DNA from: Micractinium sp. NFX-FRZ
Taxonomy: Eukaryota > Chlorophyta > Trebouxiophyceae > Chlorellales > Chlorellaceae
DNA: 64,000 bases
NCBI GenBank assembly: GCA_029339195.1
Contig: JAPTJF010000050.1
Coordinates: 124,001-188,000 of the forward strand
Reading direction: 5' to 3'
Under the pieces are notes generated by a model. The model saw nothing but the letters and a program-made list of their open reading frames with translations. It was not told where the DNA came from and ran no database searches. Positions 22,102-34,017 of the stretch are shown here, piece by piece. Each line of letters starts with the position of its first letter. The first letter of the stretch is position 1. The position numbers were made by a program, and so were the translations under genes.

Positions 22102-24725
22102 ATGCAGTTGCCAGCGGCAGGAGGCGCTGCGCTCGCACGGCCGCATACCCCAGTATGCGCGCACGCCGCACCGCCGCGCCAGTTTTGGGTTAAAAGAGAT
22201 ATGGTGCCTACGCTGCGGTCGCCACCGCCACCGGCACCGCCCACCCGTCGGCGGCACCACGCGCAACGGGCCCAAGCAGCAGGCAGCAGCGCTGAAGGCG
22301 CGGCTTCGAATGCAGAGTACAAGCCAGTATCTGTCGCAGCCAGTGAGGGCATTGAGCGCGAGATTCTGTCCATCGCCCTGCCCACCCTGGCCACTTTGGC
22401 CGCCGACCCGCTTGCCAGCCTGGTGAGGCAGCACCAGGGCAGGGGGTGCCTGCCTCATAGCCTCCTTCCGCAACCTGACTGACCCTTTGGTCCTTGTTGC
22501 AGCTGGTGCAGGATGGTTCCCGCACCCCCTGCTTACTCCCCTCTGCCTGCCCGCCTGCCTCCTGTTCTAGCAGCATGCCTGCCCGCCTTCCCCTGCCTGG
22601 CCCCACCACCCCTCCTCACCCCTCCTTTCCCACTGGACCCTTCTAACAGGTCAGCACTTGGTACGTGGGCCTGCTGGGCACGCAGCCACTGGCCAGCGCG
22701 GGGGTGGCCCTGTCGCTCTTCAACTCAAGTGAGTGAGTGATGTCGATATGTAGAGGGGCGTTCAAATGGACTGGGAGGGTGGGAGAGCTGGTTGGCACAG
22801 CAGCACGGAAAAGCAGTTGTGCCAGCATGGTTGCGGGCGCACCTGCGCTTGCACCAGGGTTGGTTGTGCCTCGCCGCCCCCACCCTCCCGCCGTCACCGC
22901 CACCGCCTTCACCGTCAAACCTTGCCCCAAACTTGCCGCAGGCACCAAGCTGCTCAACATGCCGCTGCTGGCGGTGACGACGTCCAGCGTAGCGCGGGCG
23001 CTGGGGGCGGAGCAAGGTGGGTGTGACCATGATGGAGGAGTGTGGTCTGGGGGCGGGGCAAGGTGGGGCGTGGATGTGGGTGTGGTGGAAATATCTAGGT
23101 GTGTGGGCATATGGGCATGGAGTGCCGGCATGAGGGCGGGAGTGGGTGTGCACGCCTGCTAGGGAAGCCGCAGGGGTGGGCAGTCGGCGGGGACGGCAGG
23201 CAGCCCATCGCAAGCCCTTCCTCTGCCTCACCAGCATCAGCCTGTCTCCCAGCAGCCAGTGACCCAGTCGAGCCTCGCCTGCCACCCGCTGCCTGCCTGC
23301 TCTCCCCTGCTGCAGTGGGCAGGTCGGGCACCCGGGAGGAGCGCCAAGGCGAGCTGGGTTCAGCCGTGTCCGCCGCCGTGGCCCTGGCCGCCATCACCGG
23401 GGCGGCACAGGCTGTGCTGCTCGCAGCGTTTGGCAAGCGCGGCCTGGCGGTGTGGGGCGCCACGTCCGGCAGCCCTCTGTTTGCGGATGCGGCTGCCTAC
23501 CTGGGGGCGCGTGCGCTGGCGGCGCCTGCCACCGTGCTCATGCTGGTGCTGCAGGGCTGCTTCAGGTGGGGCGGGGTGGGCTGTGGGTAAATTGTATGAA
23601 ATTTTCCAGTTTTGGGGGGGTGTATGTGTGTGGAGGGTGGGCCCTAAGGCAGTGGGGCAGCTGCACTGCCGGGCAGCAGGGGCTGGGGCATGCATGTGGG
23701 GCCTAGGCTGGTGAACGATAGGTGGACAGGCGCGCCAAGCCGTGCTGGCATCAGCACAACGTCCTTGCCACTGGTGCTCTCCTGGCCTCGCCGCCTGTGC
23801 TGCCCCCCTGCCCTGCCTGCAGGGGCTTGGGGGACACGTGCACCCCGTTTGTGGGCACCGCGCTGGCCAACCTGCTCAACCTGGCTCTGGAGCCGGTGCT
23901 CATCTTTGGGCTGGGGTGGGGCGTGCGGGGCGCTGCGCTGGCGGTGGGGCTGTCGCAGGTGAGGGGGCGGGAAGCTGGGAGCTGGTTCCCAGCGGTGAGG
24001 AAGAGGGCAGGCCAGGCAGGGGGAGAGAGAGTGAGAACAGGAGCTCCGGCCTCATCAGCGCGTGCCGGCGTAGCAGCAGAAGGAACCCTTCCCAGCCTGC
24101 CTAGCTCAGTCCTGCATTGCATGCCTCCCCACATTTGATGTGCTTCACACGCACCTGCCCGCCCATGTGCCCCACCTTGCTGCAGGCCGCGGCGTGCGTG
24201 GTGCTGCTGGCGATGCTGCACCGCCGCTGCCCGCTGCGCCCGGTGGGGCGCGACTCCCTGCAGCGCAGCCTGGGCTACCTGCGGTCCACAGGTGGGGACC
24301 CACCCATCCTCCCGCCCAACCACTTGCCCGCCTGCCGCTGCTTGCCCCTCCGCCTTGCCAGGGCAGTGCACTTGCTTGCATGTGCCACGCCCCAGTACCT
24401 CTGCTGGCCAGGAATGCACTGCACCTCTCTCATCCTTGCTCTGACCACCGGAGATGAACCTAGAGAAGTCCTTGATCAATATATACTGATACACATGCAA
24501 CGCCCTGCCCCACCCCGCAGGCCTGCTGGCGCTTCGCACGCTGGCCATAATGGGGGTGTACAGCCTGGCAACCAGCCTGGCGGCGCGCACAGACCCGGCG
24601 CACGCGGCGGCGCACCAGGTCGCCTTCCAGGTTAGTGGGTGGGCCAGGGGGCAGGCAGGGAGGAATGGTTGTATGGGGCAGGAAGGAGGGGCACACCAGC
24701 CGCACGCAGCGCGCCGTCTGAGCTG

Positions 24726-24758
<33 letters not shown>

Positions 24759-25688
24759 TCAGGACTGGATGTGGAGCGGAGCCAGGCGGGGAGTACGACC
24801 CGCCACTGAATGGTGTGCCGAGCACTTCGGCCCAGCCCCTGCTGCCTGCCCTGCCTGCTCCCCCAGTCGCCTTTGCCCACACACATATAGCTGCCAACAC
24901 ACTTGTCCCCCCACCCCCCGCAGGTCTGGCTGGCCTCCAGCCTGCTGGCAGACAGCCTGGCAGTGGCAGCACAGACCCTGCTGGCCCGCTCCATTGCGGC
25001 GGGGCAGCGGCAGGCGGGGCACACGGTGGTGCGGCGCACGATGGCCATGTCCCTCACGCTGGGCTGCCTGCTGGCGGCGGGGCTGGCGGTGGGGAGCGGG
25101 GGCATCGCCCGGGCGTTCAGCCGCGACCCCTCGGTGCTGCACACGCTGGCCATCATCATGCCTGCCGTGGTGGGTGGGCGGGCGGGCGGGGTGTACTCCC
25201 TGGGCCCAGGAGCAGAGCAGCGGTGCCGACATCACGCGGGGGGAGGTTGGGAAGGCAGTTGAAAAGAGGGTTGCAGGGGCTGGGCTGCACTAACCTTCTG
25301 TTGCTGGGCTGCCCCATGCTGGGATCCCTCCCCTGCCCCGCCTTGATCATCTCCCCTCCCCTGCCGGCTGCGCCCGCTGGCGCCCGTCCCGCAGATCGTG
25401 ACTCAGCCCATCAACTCGCTGGCCTTCCTGATGGACGGCATCCTGTACGGAGTCAACGGCTTCAAGTACGCAGCAGCGGCCATGGTGGCGGCCTGCCTGC
25501 CAGCTGGCGCAGTGATGCTGGCGGGTGCCAGGCTGGCTGCTGGCCTGGCGGGGCCCGGGCTGACGCCGCAGGACGGGCAGCTGCTGGCGGTGTGGGCAGG
25601 GCTGGGGCTGCTCATGCTGGGGCGCTTTCTCACCATCTACTGGCCGCTCAAGCGGAACGCCCCACCGTTTGATGTGCTGAACCCGTGA
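22102..25688 (+). CDS. MATE-family (DinF-type) transporter, probably plastid (9 exons, 538 aa)
   Basis: Exons are 22102-22422, 22650-22728, 22942-23016, 23316-23565, 23823-23958, 24186-24291, 24521-24630, 24924-25169 and 25395-25688. All are in phase. MATE proteins export small organic molecules or drugs using H+ or Na+ gradients; the DinF branch includes the plant plastid DTX/EDS5-like proteins. Residues 1-80 are Ala/Arg/Pro-rich without acidic residues, like a plastid transit peptide. Family features follow: ILSIALPTLATLAADPLASL then YVGLLGTQPLASAGVALSLFN, a GLGDTCTPFVGTALANLLNLALEPVLIFGLGWGVRGAALA block, and near the C-terminus QPINSLAFLMDGILYGVNGFKYAA. About 12 membrane segments can be seen. 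The Asp usual after PLASLVD is Ser here. A second in-frame ATG at 22201 could also be the start. The substrate cannot be told. Confidence 0.88.
24729..24758. repeat. (GGCA)n microsatellite
   Basis: Seven tandem tetranucleotide units within an intron of the MATE gene. Related CTGC/GGCA tracts recur at 45401-45434, 58936-58965 and 62661-62691, all in introns, which suggests a common simple repeat in this genome. Confidence 0.9.
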
Positions 25689-26619
25689 TGGGCTGCTGTG
25701 TGTGCAATATGCTGGCGCAACGGCACCCGTCCCACCGCCGCCGTACCTCCCGTTTTGCCTCCTGTGTACTCTTTCACATTCTGTACAACCTGTGACTCCC
25801 CCACCGCCTTTTGCGCTGCTCCGTGATGCTTCCTCTGCCCTGCTGCCTTCGCTGCTCGTGTCCTCAGGCGTGTCTTGCCTCCACGCAGTTGTTGCACGCC
25901 AAACTGCGGCACCGCACTGGCCTGTTGTTCGATTCGATCTCGAGCTCTTCCAGGCTTGGCACTCCAGCCACTCACAACATGGGTCACAGCACTCGCAAGC
26001 TTTGCTTGTGTAACCGTGCTGGCGCGTTGTTATGTGTTGAGGCATTTACACATCAGGTCAGGTGGCGCACTCGTAGCAGGGGTGACATAGTACGGCGCGA
26101 AAGAAGACAACACTTCCACCCAGCGACATGACGGGGCAGAAGGGAGAGGAGGGGGGCGGGGGGATGGAAAAGAGGCAACAGTGCAGCGGTGGGGAAGGCG
26201 TAAGCACGGGCCCACAAAATGAGGGGCTGCCCGGCCCGACCAAGCGGTAGCAAGAGTGAGGGGGCAGGGGGCCCTCGAGCCGTGGTGTTCGTTTCAGCGG
26301 GTGAGTTTCCGTCCTCGCGGGGTGTTGTGCTGGTGTGTTCCTAGGGAGGCGGCGGGGCACTCCCCGCGGGAGGGAGGAAGCCAGCCAGCAGCTGCAGCGC
26401 ACCGCCGCCCGCCACACCAACATTGCGCCAGCCGGCACGGTGGCGACATGCTGCCTGCGCCCGCTACGCCGTGTTGCTGGGGCGCAAACCCCCGGGCTGC
26501 CCTCAGGGCTGCTGCGACGGGGGCTGCCGCAATGCCGGGCCAGCCCGCCATGTCTAACCCAAGAGGCCCCAGGGCCAGCGGGCGGGCGGGCAGGCGGGCG
26601 GGCACGCAAGCGGGGGCGC
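25689..26619. other. Convergent 3' intergenic region
   Basis: 931 bp between the MATE (+) and aconitase (-) stop codons. TGTAA at 26009-26013 is a plausible signal for MATE. TTACA at 26046-26050 reads TGTAA for aconitase, giving a long 3' UTR of about 570 nt. The two transcripts would then overlap by a few tens of bases. No gene is supported. Confidence 0.5.
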
Positions 26620-29600
26620 TTATGCGCGGGAGGCACCCATCGCGTTGAGTGCAGATCCGTGCTTGAACCTGCGGGCAGGCGGAGGCAGACAGGGGCGACC
26701 GAGGGTGAGCGGCGGTGTGCAAACCCTCGGCTGGGACTGGACAGAGACGGGTGCTCTTCACGGCATTCAGAGGCGCCAACAAGCAGCTCCCATCCACCAG
26801 GAAAGCACACACGGCACAGCACAGCACAGCACGGCAGGTCCATTGCCTCACCAGTTGATCTGGTTGGCGTTGAAGGTGTGGTTGACGGTGAACTCGTAGG
26901 AGGAGCCGTCGGGCCGCTTGCCCACCAGGCTGAGCGGCTTGCCGGGCGCAAAGGTGGTCAGGCCCTTGATGCTGATCTTGTCAAAGGGACCCACCTGCGG
27001 GGGAGGCAGGGGAGGGGGGGCGGGGCGGGAAGCGCAGAGGCACGGTGAGGCAGCGGCAGGGAAGGGTTGCGGCAAGGGGGGTGACAGCGCAATGGGCACG
27101 ACACAGCACGTGTGCTTTGGGACAGAGCAGCACAGGTCAGCGTGGAGCACAGCACTGCCCAGCGAAGCGTATCGTGCCATGCGCAGCACAGCACACCCCA
27201 GCACACCCCACCCCACCCCACCCCAGCGCACCTTGTCGTAGTCTGCTGGGTCGGCAAAGGTGAGGGGCAGCAGGCCCTGCTTCTTCAGGTTGGTCTCGTG
27301 GATGCGGGCAAAGGACTTGACCACCACGGCGCGCGCGCCCAGGTGGCGGGGCTCCAGTGCGGCGTGCTCGCGGGACGAGCCCTCGCCTGCAAGGGAGGCA
27401 GGGATGGGGGGAGCGGTCACGAGGGGCGTGGGAGGGGGTGCCGCAGCACACGATGCAGAGCACAGCGAGAGGGCGGGCGGCCCTTGCACCCGCCCTTGCA
27501 GAGCACAGCACTGCCGCCCAATCCCACATCGCTGTCCTGTCCGCCAGTGCAGGCCCGGTGCTCACCGTAGTTCTCGTCGCCGATGACCACCCACTCCTTG
27601 CCGGCCGCCTTGTAGGCGCGCGCCACGTCGGGCACGCCGCCGTACTCGCCGCTCAGCTGGTTCTTCACGCTGTTCACCTGCGCACCAGGGGGTGTGTGCG
27701 GTGGGGGGATGCGTCACGGTGTGTGAGAACAGGGGGTGTGAGGGCAGCGGGACTGCACACACTAACACATCAGCTGGCTCCTCAGGTAGCTCCCGCCCCC
27801 ACGACAGGGTGAGGGGGAGGCAGGTCATGTCAATGTCTTGCCGTCCTCACCAGCACCCTCCCCTCCAGAAGGCCCACCGCCGACTTGGTGCCACCTTGCA
27901 CCGGCAGCACCTACATGCCATCCCTCCCACCACACCACCACACCACCCGCCCCGTTGCCCCCGCCCCGCCCCCCTTGCTGCCCTGCCCACCTTGCCGTTC
28001 TCCGCGTTCACCGCCCCGATGAGCATGTTGTTGGAGATGTTGTCCAGGTGGCCGCGGTACTTGAGCCAGGGGCCCGCCATCGAGATGTGGTCCGTCGTGC
28101 ACTTGCCCTTGGCCTTGATCAGCACCAGCGCGTCCTGCGGGGAGGGAGGAGGGGGGGGAGGGGGGAACAAAGGGAGGCGGGGGAAGGGTGAAGAGTGGCA
28201 GGCAGCAAGGGGCAGAGAAACAAGGCCCTTAGGAGCGGCGGCGGTGCCCAGCGCGGAGCAGGGCTGGCCAACCCTTGCTGTCTGCTCTGCATTGCCCATC
28301 ACAACCTCTCTCCCCCTCCTCTGCCCCTCACCCCACCCATTGCCCGCTCTCCGCGCAGCTCCCCCACCCTGAACTCCACACCCGCCTCACCTCCACATCC
28401 TTGCCGTCCCACGCCTTGAAGGGCGTGAGCAGCTGCAGGCGCTGGGAGGCGGGGTCGACCTTGACGTCCACCGTGGAGCCGGCGGGGGCCTGGTAGGTCT
28501 CCATGCCGGGGTCAAAGCCGCGGGAGGGCAGCTCGTCGCCGGTGGGCGGCTTCAGCATGATCTCCTGCCCGTCGGAGCCGATCTGCGGGGGGGGCGGGCA
28601 GAAGGGATGCAAGAAGGGGGGTCAGCGATTGGGGGGGCTCAGTCATCTTGTCTCTGGTAAAGACACCACAGCTACCTCTGCTGCAACTTGTGTCTACCAC
28701 TGGCATAATGCGCAACACAACACACCCCTGCATGCACCAAAGTCCACAGTTGTTTCCCACCACCACCCAGGATACTAAGCGGTGGCAATCCCGCCTCCAC
28801 CCCCCTGCCCCCACCCACCAGCGTGTCCTTCTCGGGGTTGAACGACAGGTCGCCGGCAATGGCGAATGCGGTGACCATCTCGGGCGAGGTGACAAAGGCG
28901 TGGGTGGCGGGGTTGGCGTCGTTGCGGGCGGCAAAGTTGCGGTTGAAGGAGGTGACGATGGAGTTGGGCACGCCCTTCTCCACCTCCGTGCGCTTCCACT
29001 GGCCGATGCAGGGGCCGCAGGCGTTGGCGAGCACGGTGCCGCCGACCTGGGGGGGTGAGGGCGGGGGTGAAGGGCAGGGTGAGCGGTGAGCAGGCGGAAC
29101 AGCGGGGGGGAATGTGGGCGTGAGCAACAAGCGCAAGCAGCAGGCGAGAGAGCATCGCATGCAACAGCTCAGCGCCTCCTCCAGCCAGCCCACAACCCGT
29201 CCCCTCAGCCCACAAACAAGTGTTCTCAAAACGCTGCCACTGCATGCCTGAGCCCCCCCACCTTCTCAAAGATCTCGATCAGGCCGTCGCGCTCAATGGT
29301 GGCGCGGATCTGCTCCGAGCCGGGCGAGATGGCAAAGGGCACCTTGGCCTTGATGCCGGCCGCCAGCGCCTGCTTGGCCACCGACGCCGCGCGCTGCATG
29401 TCCTCGTACGACGAGTTGGTGCAGGAGCCGATGAGGCCGGCTGCAGATGGGCGGGCGGGGAGGGGAGGGGGGAGGGGGTGAATGGAGAGGGGCAAGTGTG
29501 CGAGGTGGGTACGGGTGCGAGGGACAGGGAGTGGGCATACACCTGTGTCGGTACTTGCAGCACAGGAGGTGAAATTTCGAGGGGTGACTCTCATGGAGAT

Positions 29601-32600
29601 GCAAAGGGGCCACTCCAGAGGGGGCCGATGCTCATGAACTGCTTCATACACAAAGCAGGGTGAAGGCACGGAGCGTTGCAACTCGGGCGGGCAGGCTGCC
29701 GAGCCCACGCACCCGACACGGTGAGGGGCCATCCCTCGCGGCGCGCATTCTCGCCCAGCTTGGACAGAGGGTTGGCCAGGTCGGGGGTGAAGGGGCCGTT
29801 GATCTGGTAAGGGGGGGAGGGGGGACGGGAAGGGCAGCGGCATAAGAAAGGGGGTGGGCGCGGGCAAGAAGGTGTGCACTGTGCACGTGCACCACCGGGC
29901 CTGCCGGGTGAGTCACCCATTACCAACCCCCTATCAATCAACTTCCACGCTTTTTCTTGCTGCAACCCTCTTGCTGGTGTCGGTGCGAACTACTGGCGGC
30001 TGCATCTACCTCCATTCCCAGTCCCTCCTCTGCCCAAGTGATGCTTCACCCTGCTCATGTTCACTGAACACGTCCCGTAAGCTTATGGCTTCTGCCAGCT
30101 TCACGCTGCGCCCCCCACCTGCGGCTCCAGCTCGCTCATGTTGATCTCGATGACCTCGTCGTACTCGGCGCCCTCGTCGGCACGCAGGTTCTCGCTGCAG
30201 GGGGGGGGGGGGGGGGGTTAACAGGGGCGGGCGGCGGTGTGAGCCAGGGGCGGGGAATGCACGTGCGGTTGGTGCAGCCACACGGCCGCTACTTGCTGAG
30301 TACTGCTGCCCTGCGGCCCTCACCTCTGCACCTCTTCCGGCGCCAACACTGCAGCAGCACGTCCCGCCAACCTAAACGCCTCAGCTTGTGTCGCCAGCTA
30401 GCACACGAAAGCAAACAGGCTGTGCTCATGCCCTCGTTTCCCTCGCTCCGGCCACCCTCAACCCTCCTCCCTCCTCCTCGCCCCCCAGAGAGGTGAAGAG
30501 CAGCAGGCAGCGCACCCGAACGCCTCTGCCAGCTTGGCGGCTGGCTCGCGGTTGGTTGCCACCAGGTAGTCGTACATGCGGCGGTTGAAGGGGAACATGG
30601 AGGTGGTGGCGCCAATCTCGGCACCCATGTTGCAGATGGTGCCCATGCCTGGGGGGAGGGGCAGGGGGGAGGGAGGGCGTGGGTGGGTGGGTGGAGTGGG
30701 AGGGGGTCTGTGAGGCAGAAACACGAGGGGAAACAGGAGGCTCGCCCAGCCAGGCAGAACACGTGAAGAGGGCAGCAGACACTCTGGGTGCTTCTTCCCT
30801 CGGTCCTCTCATCACCCCCGCCCCGCCCCGCGCGCACCCGTGCATGAGATGTTGTCCAGGCCGGGCCCAAAGTACTCCACAATGGCGCCGGTGCCTCCCT
30901 TGACGGTGAGGATGCCGGCCACCTTGCAGATGACGTCCTTGGGGGAGGCCCAGGCAGACAGCTTGCCGGTCAGCTTCACGCCAATCACCTTGGGGGCCTG
31001 CGGGGCGGGGGCGGGATACAGAGGGGAGGGAGGGTGAGGGCAGGCGGGCAGGCGCAGCGGTGGGCGGGGATGAGAGGCTGCGCAGCACTGGACTTGTACA
31101 ATAGCCACAGCCCCATCCCATGCCCTTTGCTGGCTTATATACAACCCTCATTACTAACACAGCAAGTCCCTGCCCTGCCCTGTCCTCAGCCAGCACCCAC
31201 CTTGAGCTCCCAGGGCATGCCTGCCATGACGTCCACCGCGTCGGCGCCGCCCACGCCGATGGCGCACATGCCCAGCCCGCCGGCGTTGGGGGTGTGCGAG
31301 TCGGTGCCGATCATCATGCCGCCGGGGAAGGCATAGTTCTCCAGCACAATCTGTCGGCGGGAGACAGAAGTAGGGAATACAAGCGTATGTGTGGGACATT
31401 CAGCAATGAAGGTGGAGGGGTGGCTGGATGGCACAGCTGGAGGCAGTAACGTGGATTGGTGATGGGCAAGCAGGAACGCACATTGTGGCGGCAAAGGCCT
31501 AGCACAAGTGCACCCCACGCCACCCCACCACCTCCCCCCTGCTCGGCCTCCCGCTGCCCGCCCCGCCCCGCCACCTACCCACACCCACCTGGTGGATGAT
31601 GCCGGAGCCGGGCTTCCAGAAGCCGATGCCGTACTTGGAGCCGGCGGAGGAGAGGAAGTCGTACACCTCGGCGTTCACCTTGTTGGCCAGGGCCAGGTCG
31701 GCCTGGCCGCCAAACGCGTTGTTGCTGCAGGCGGGGGGCGGTGGGGTCACAGGTGTTAAGAGGCAGAGGAAAGGAGGCGGGAGCAGGATTGTGGTTGCAG
31801 GGGGACGCCGCGAGCAAACAGCAGCAGCAGGACCAGTTTCAATGAAAGACTGAGGGTAGGTGCCGACTGGCAGCACGCTGTGCACCCAGCCCAGCAAGTA
31901 GGCGGCCCAGCATAGCGGCACAGGCGGCAGCAGGCAGTTCGACACGGGGGCAGCGCTGGAGGTGCGCACCGGTCGGCCTGGGGCGCAGTGGTGCCCTCAA
32001 TCAGATGGTCGCAGTGGATGGTGGAGGGGACGGCGGTCTGGGGCAGGCCGGAGGCGATGAACTGCAGCACCGCCATCTGCGCGGTGGCATCCTGCATCGC
32101 CACGCGGTCTGCAGGGGCAGGGGGGGCGGGGCAGGCAGGGAAGAGGAGGACACGTGAGCCAGGGTGGCAAGGTGAGCCAGGATGGCACGGTGAGCAAGGA
32201 TGGCAGGGTGTGGGTGGTGCAAAGTGATTCATTTGCAGCCTGAACACGTTGCCAGGTTTGTGGACGCTACTTCTCCCTCTGCGCTCCTCCAGTGCTACAT
32301 CTCCTGCTGACAGCCTCCTGCTTGCCACTGCCGCTGCCGCCCATTGCTCATGCCCGGCACGTTCAGCCCGGAGCTCCAGGCTGGCACCGCATCCTATGCC
32401 ACCTGGCACACCGCTGCAGCCTGGCATGCCACCGCCGCGGCAATGCCCGGCTCCCTGGCGGCTGGTGGGAGCTGCTCCATTGCTGCCCATGCGCAGGGCT
32501 GCCAGGCCCGCTCCATTGCTGATTGTGTGCTTGATGTGCATTCTTTGCTGTGCATGGTGTGGATGCATGCGACATGCATAGTAGTGCCAATAGCACGCCT

Positions 32601-33630
32601 CCCCAGGCGCCACGTAGACAGAGCAGCGCATGTGGCAGCTAGACTAGTGCAGGAGCGACGGCAGCAGGCACCCGGCATGCGAGCAGGCACACCCCACATG
32701 CAGGGGGGCAGTCCGCACCGGGGCGCAGGTTGAGGTACGACACTCCGCGCTGGATCTGCTGGCCCTCGGGGTCATCCAGGTGGCCGTACACCACCTGAGG
32801 GGGACGAGAGAGAGCAGCGGGGGGCCGCATGAGGCAGGCGGACGGCCGCATGGGGCAGGCAGCTCCATACACGAGGGTATGGGACAGCTGGGGGGCAGCA
32901 CCACGTGCAGTGCCCGGCAGCACTGGTGGGGCTGAGGCACAGCCTTGGTGACAGAGGCAGTATGGGGACCAACGGAGTTGCATTCGCAATCCGGGCGCTG
33001 GGGACTGGCGGCGGCACCGGCTCGGCACCCACGAAGCAGCATGCGGGACGTGCAACCGGAGGCTGCGCTTTGTATTGTGCGGCCCTTCTGTCCTGCACTG
33101 TGCCAATGCCTCACCTTCTCGGCGTAAGTCAGGGGACGGTTCAGGCGGCGGCGCACAACCTGCGGGCGCGGGGGAAGAGGCGGGCGGCGGTGATGACTAA
33201 GGTTGGCGGCGGGCGGCGGCGGTGGCAGCGGCGGCAGACTGGGCAGGGCAGGGTGCACCCACTCCGCACCTGGAGGCGGTCCTCGATCGCCTGGTAGCGG
33301 TCGTTGATATAGGTGTCGGGCTCAATACGGCTCATGGGGGCCTGCAGGGGGCAATGGACAAGCGTAGTCAGGGCCCTCTGCGAAACCCTGGCCCCGGCGG
33401 CTTGCCCTAGCTGTGCAGCCCCTCCTGCGCCTGGTGCCCACCTTCTCCAGGCCGGCGATGCTGCCGAAGGAGGCCTCATTAGCGATCTTGTTCCGCAACA
33501 GGCGGCCGCGCGCCTGCAGTCAGTGGAGAAAACCCGAAGCGTTTCAGCTCACTGCGGGGTCTCGGCATCATAGGCGACACGGCAGGGCAAACCCCACCTG
33601 CGCGAGGCCCCTGCGGGAGACGGTCTGCAT
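26620..33630 (-). CDS. ACO: Aconitate hydratase, mitochondrial (ACO2-type; 20 exons, 794 aa)
   Basis: Aconitase converts citrate to isocitrate in the TCA cycle using a [4Fe-4S] cluster. Exons (right to left): 33598-33630, 33442-33513, 33270-33341, 33115-33159, 32719-32794, 31970-32108, 31589-31724, 31201-31350, 30838-30997, 30516-30648, 30119-30194, 29713-29803, 29262-29440, 28819-29046, 28391-28582, 27991-28134, 27566-27677, 27232-27386, 26852-26994, 26620-26668. Every phase closes. The N-terminus [20 protein letters not shown] is a mitochondrial presequence. Cluster ligands are present: Cys near 401 (GSCTNSS) and Cys near 464 and 467 (ACGPCIGQW). Other signatures are [50 protein letters not shown] and, spliced at the end, [13 protein letters not shown]. 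This is the animal/fungal mitochondrial type, not the longer IRP1-like type of land plants. A run of 18 G (30200-30217) is the pyrimidine tract of one intron on the coding strand. Divergent from NDUFA9. Confidence 0.96.
30200..30217. repeat. G18 homopolymer (intronic polypyrimidine tract)
   Basis: Eighteen consecutive G on the plus strand. On the coding (minus) strand this is a C tract directly before the CTGCAG acceptor of the aconitase exon starting at 30194. The length may be unreliable in the assembly. Confidence 0.8.
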
Positions 33631-34017
33631 GACTGGTAGCCTCCAAGGCCGAATGCGGGGCTGCCAAGCTCTGTCCACCCTCGTAGACGCCACCTCGTCG
33701 AGCTTCAACTCAACCCAGGTGATGAGAACGCCCAGGCATGCCCTGATCGGTCACAATTGCCCTCAGCGGTAGAAGGTCAAGGGCAGCATGCCACAGCACG
33801 ACATGGAAGCCATCAAGCTGTGTCGCAAACCCCGGATGACGATCGCGCCCTCGGAGCGTCCACTATTACCACCCACCTTCCAAGCCTCTTCCTGCGAGTG
33901 GGGCCAGCAGAGGACTCGCGGGGCTTGCCGCCCTCTGCTGTGGGCAGGCTCAGCAGTGGCACACGTCACTCGATTGACGGTTGAGACGGGCGGGGGGCGC
34001 AGCAGCGCGCAGGCACC
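33631..34017. promoter_or_regulatory. Bidirectional promoter region, aconitase / NDUFA9
   Basis: 387 bp between two start codons facing away from each other. Both products are mitochondrial energy-metabolism proteins, so shared control is plausible but is only inferred. No clear core-promoter motif is visible. Confidence 0.5.

Noticed and set aside
30200..30217. G18 run as a G-quadruplex regulatory element
   Set aside because: It is simply the C-rich polypyrimidine tract of an aconitase intron on the coding strand, and homopolymer length is error-prone.
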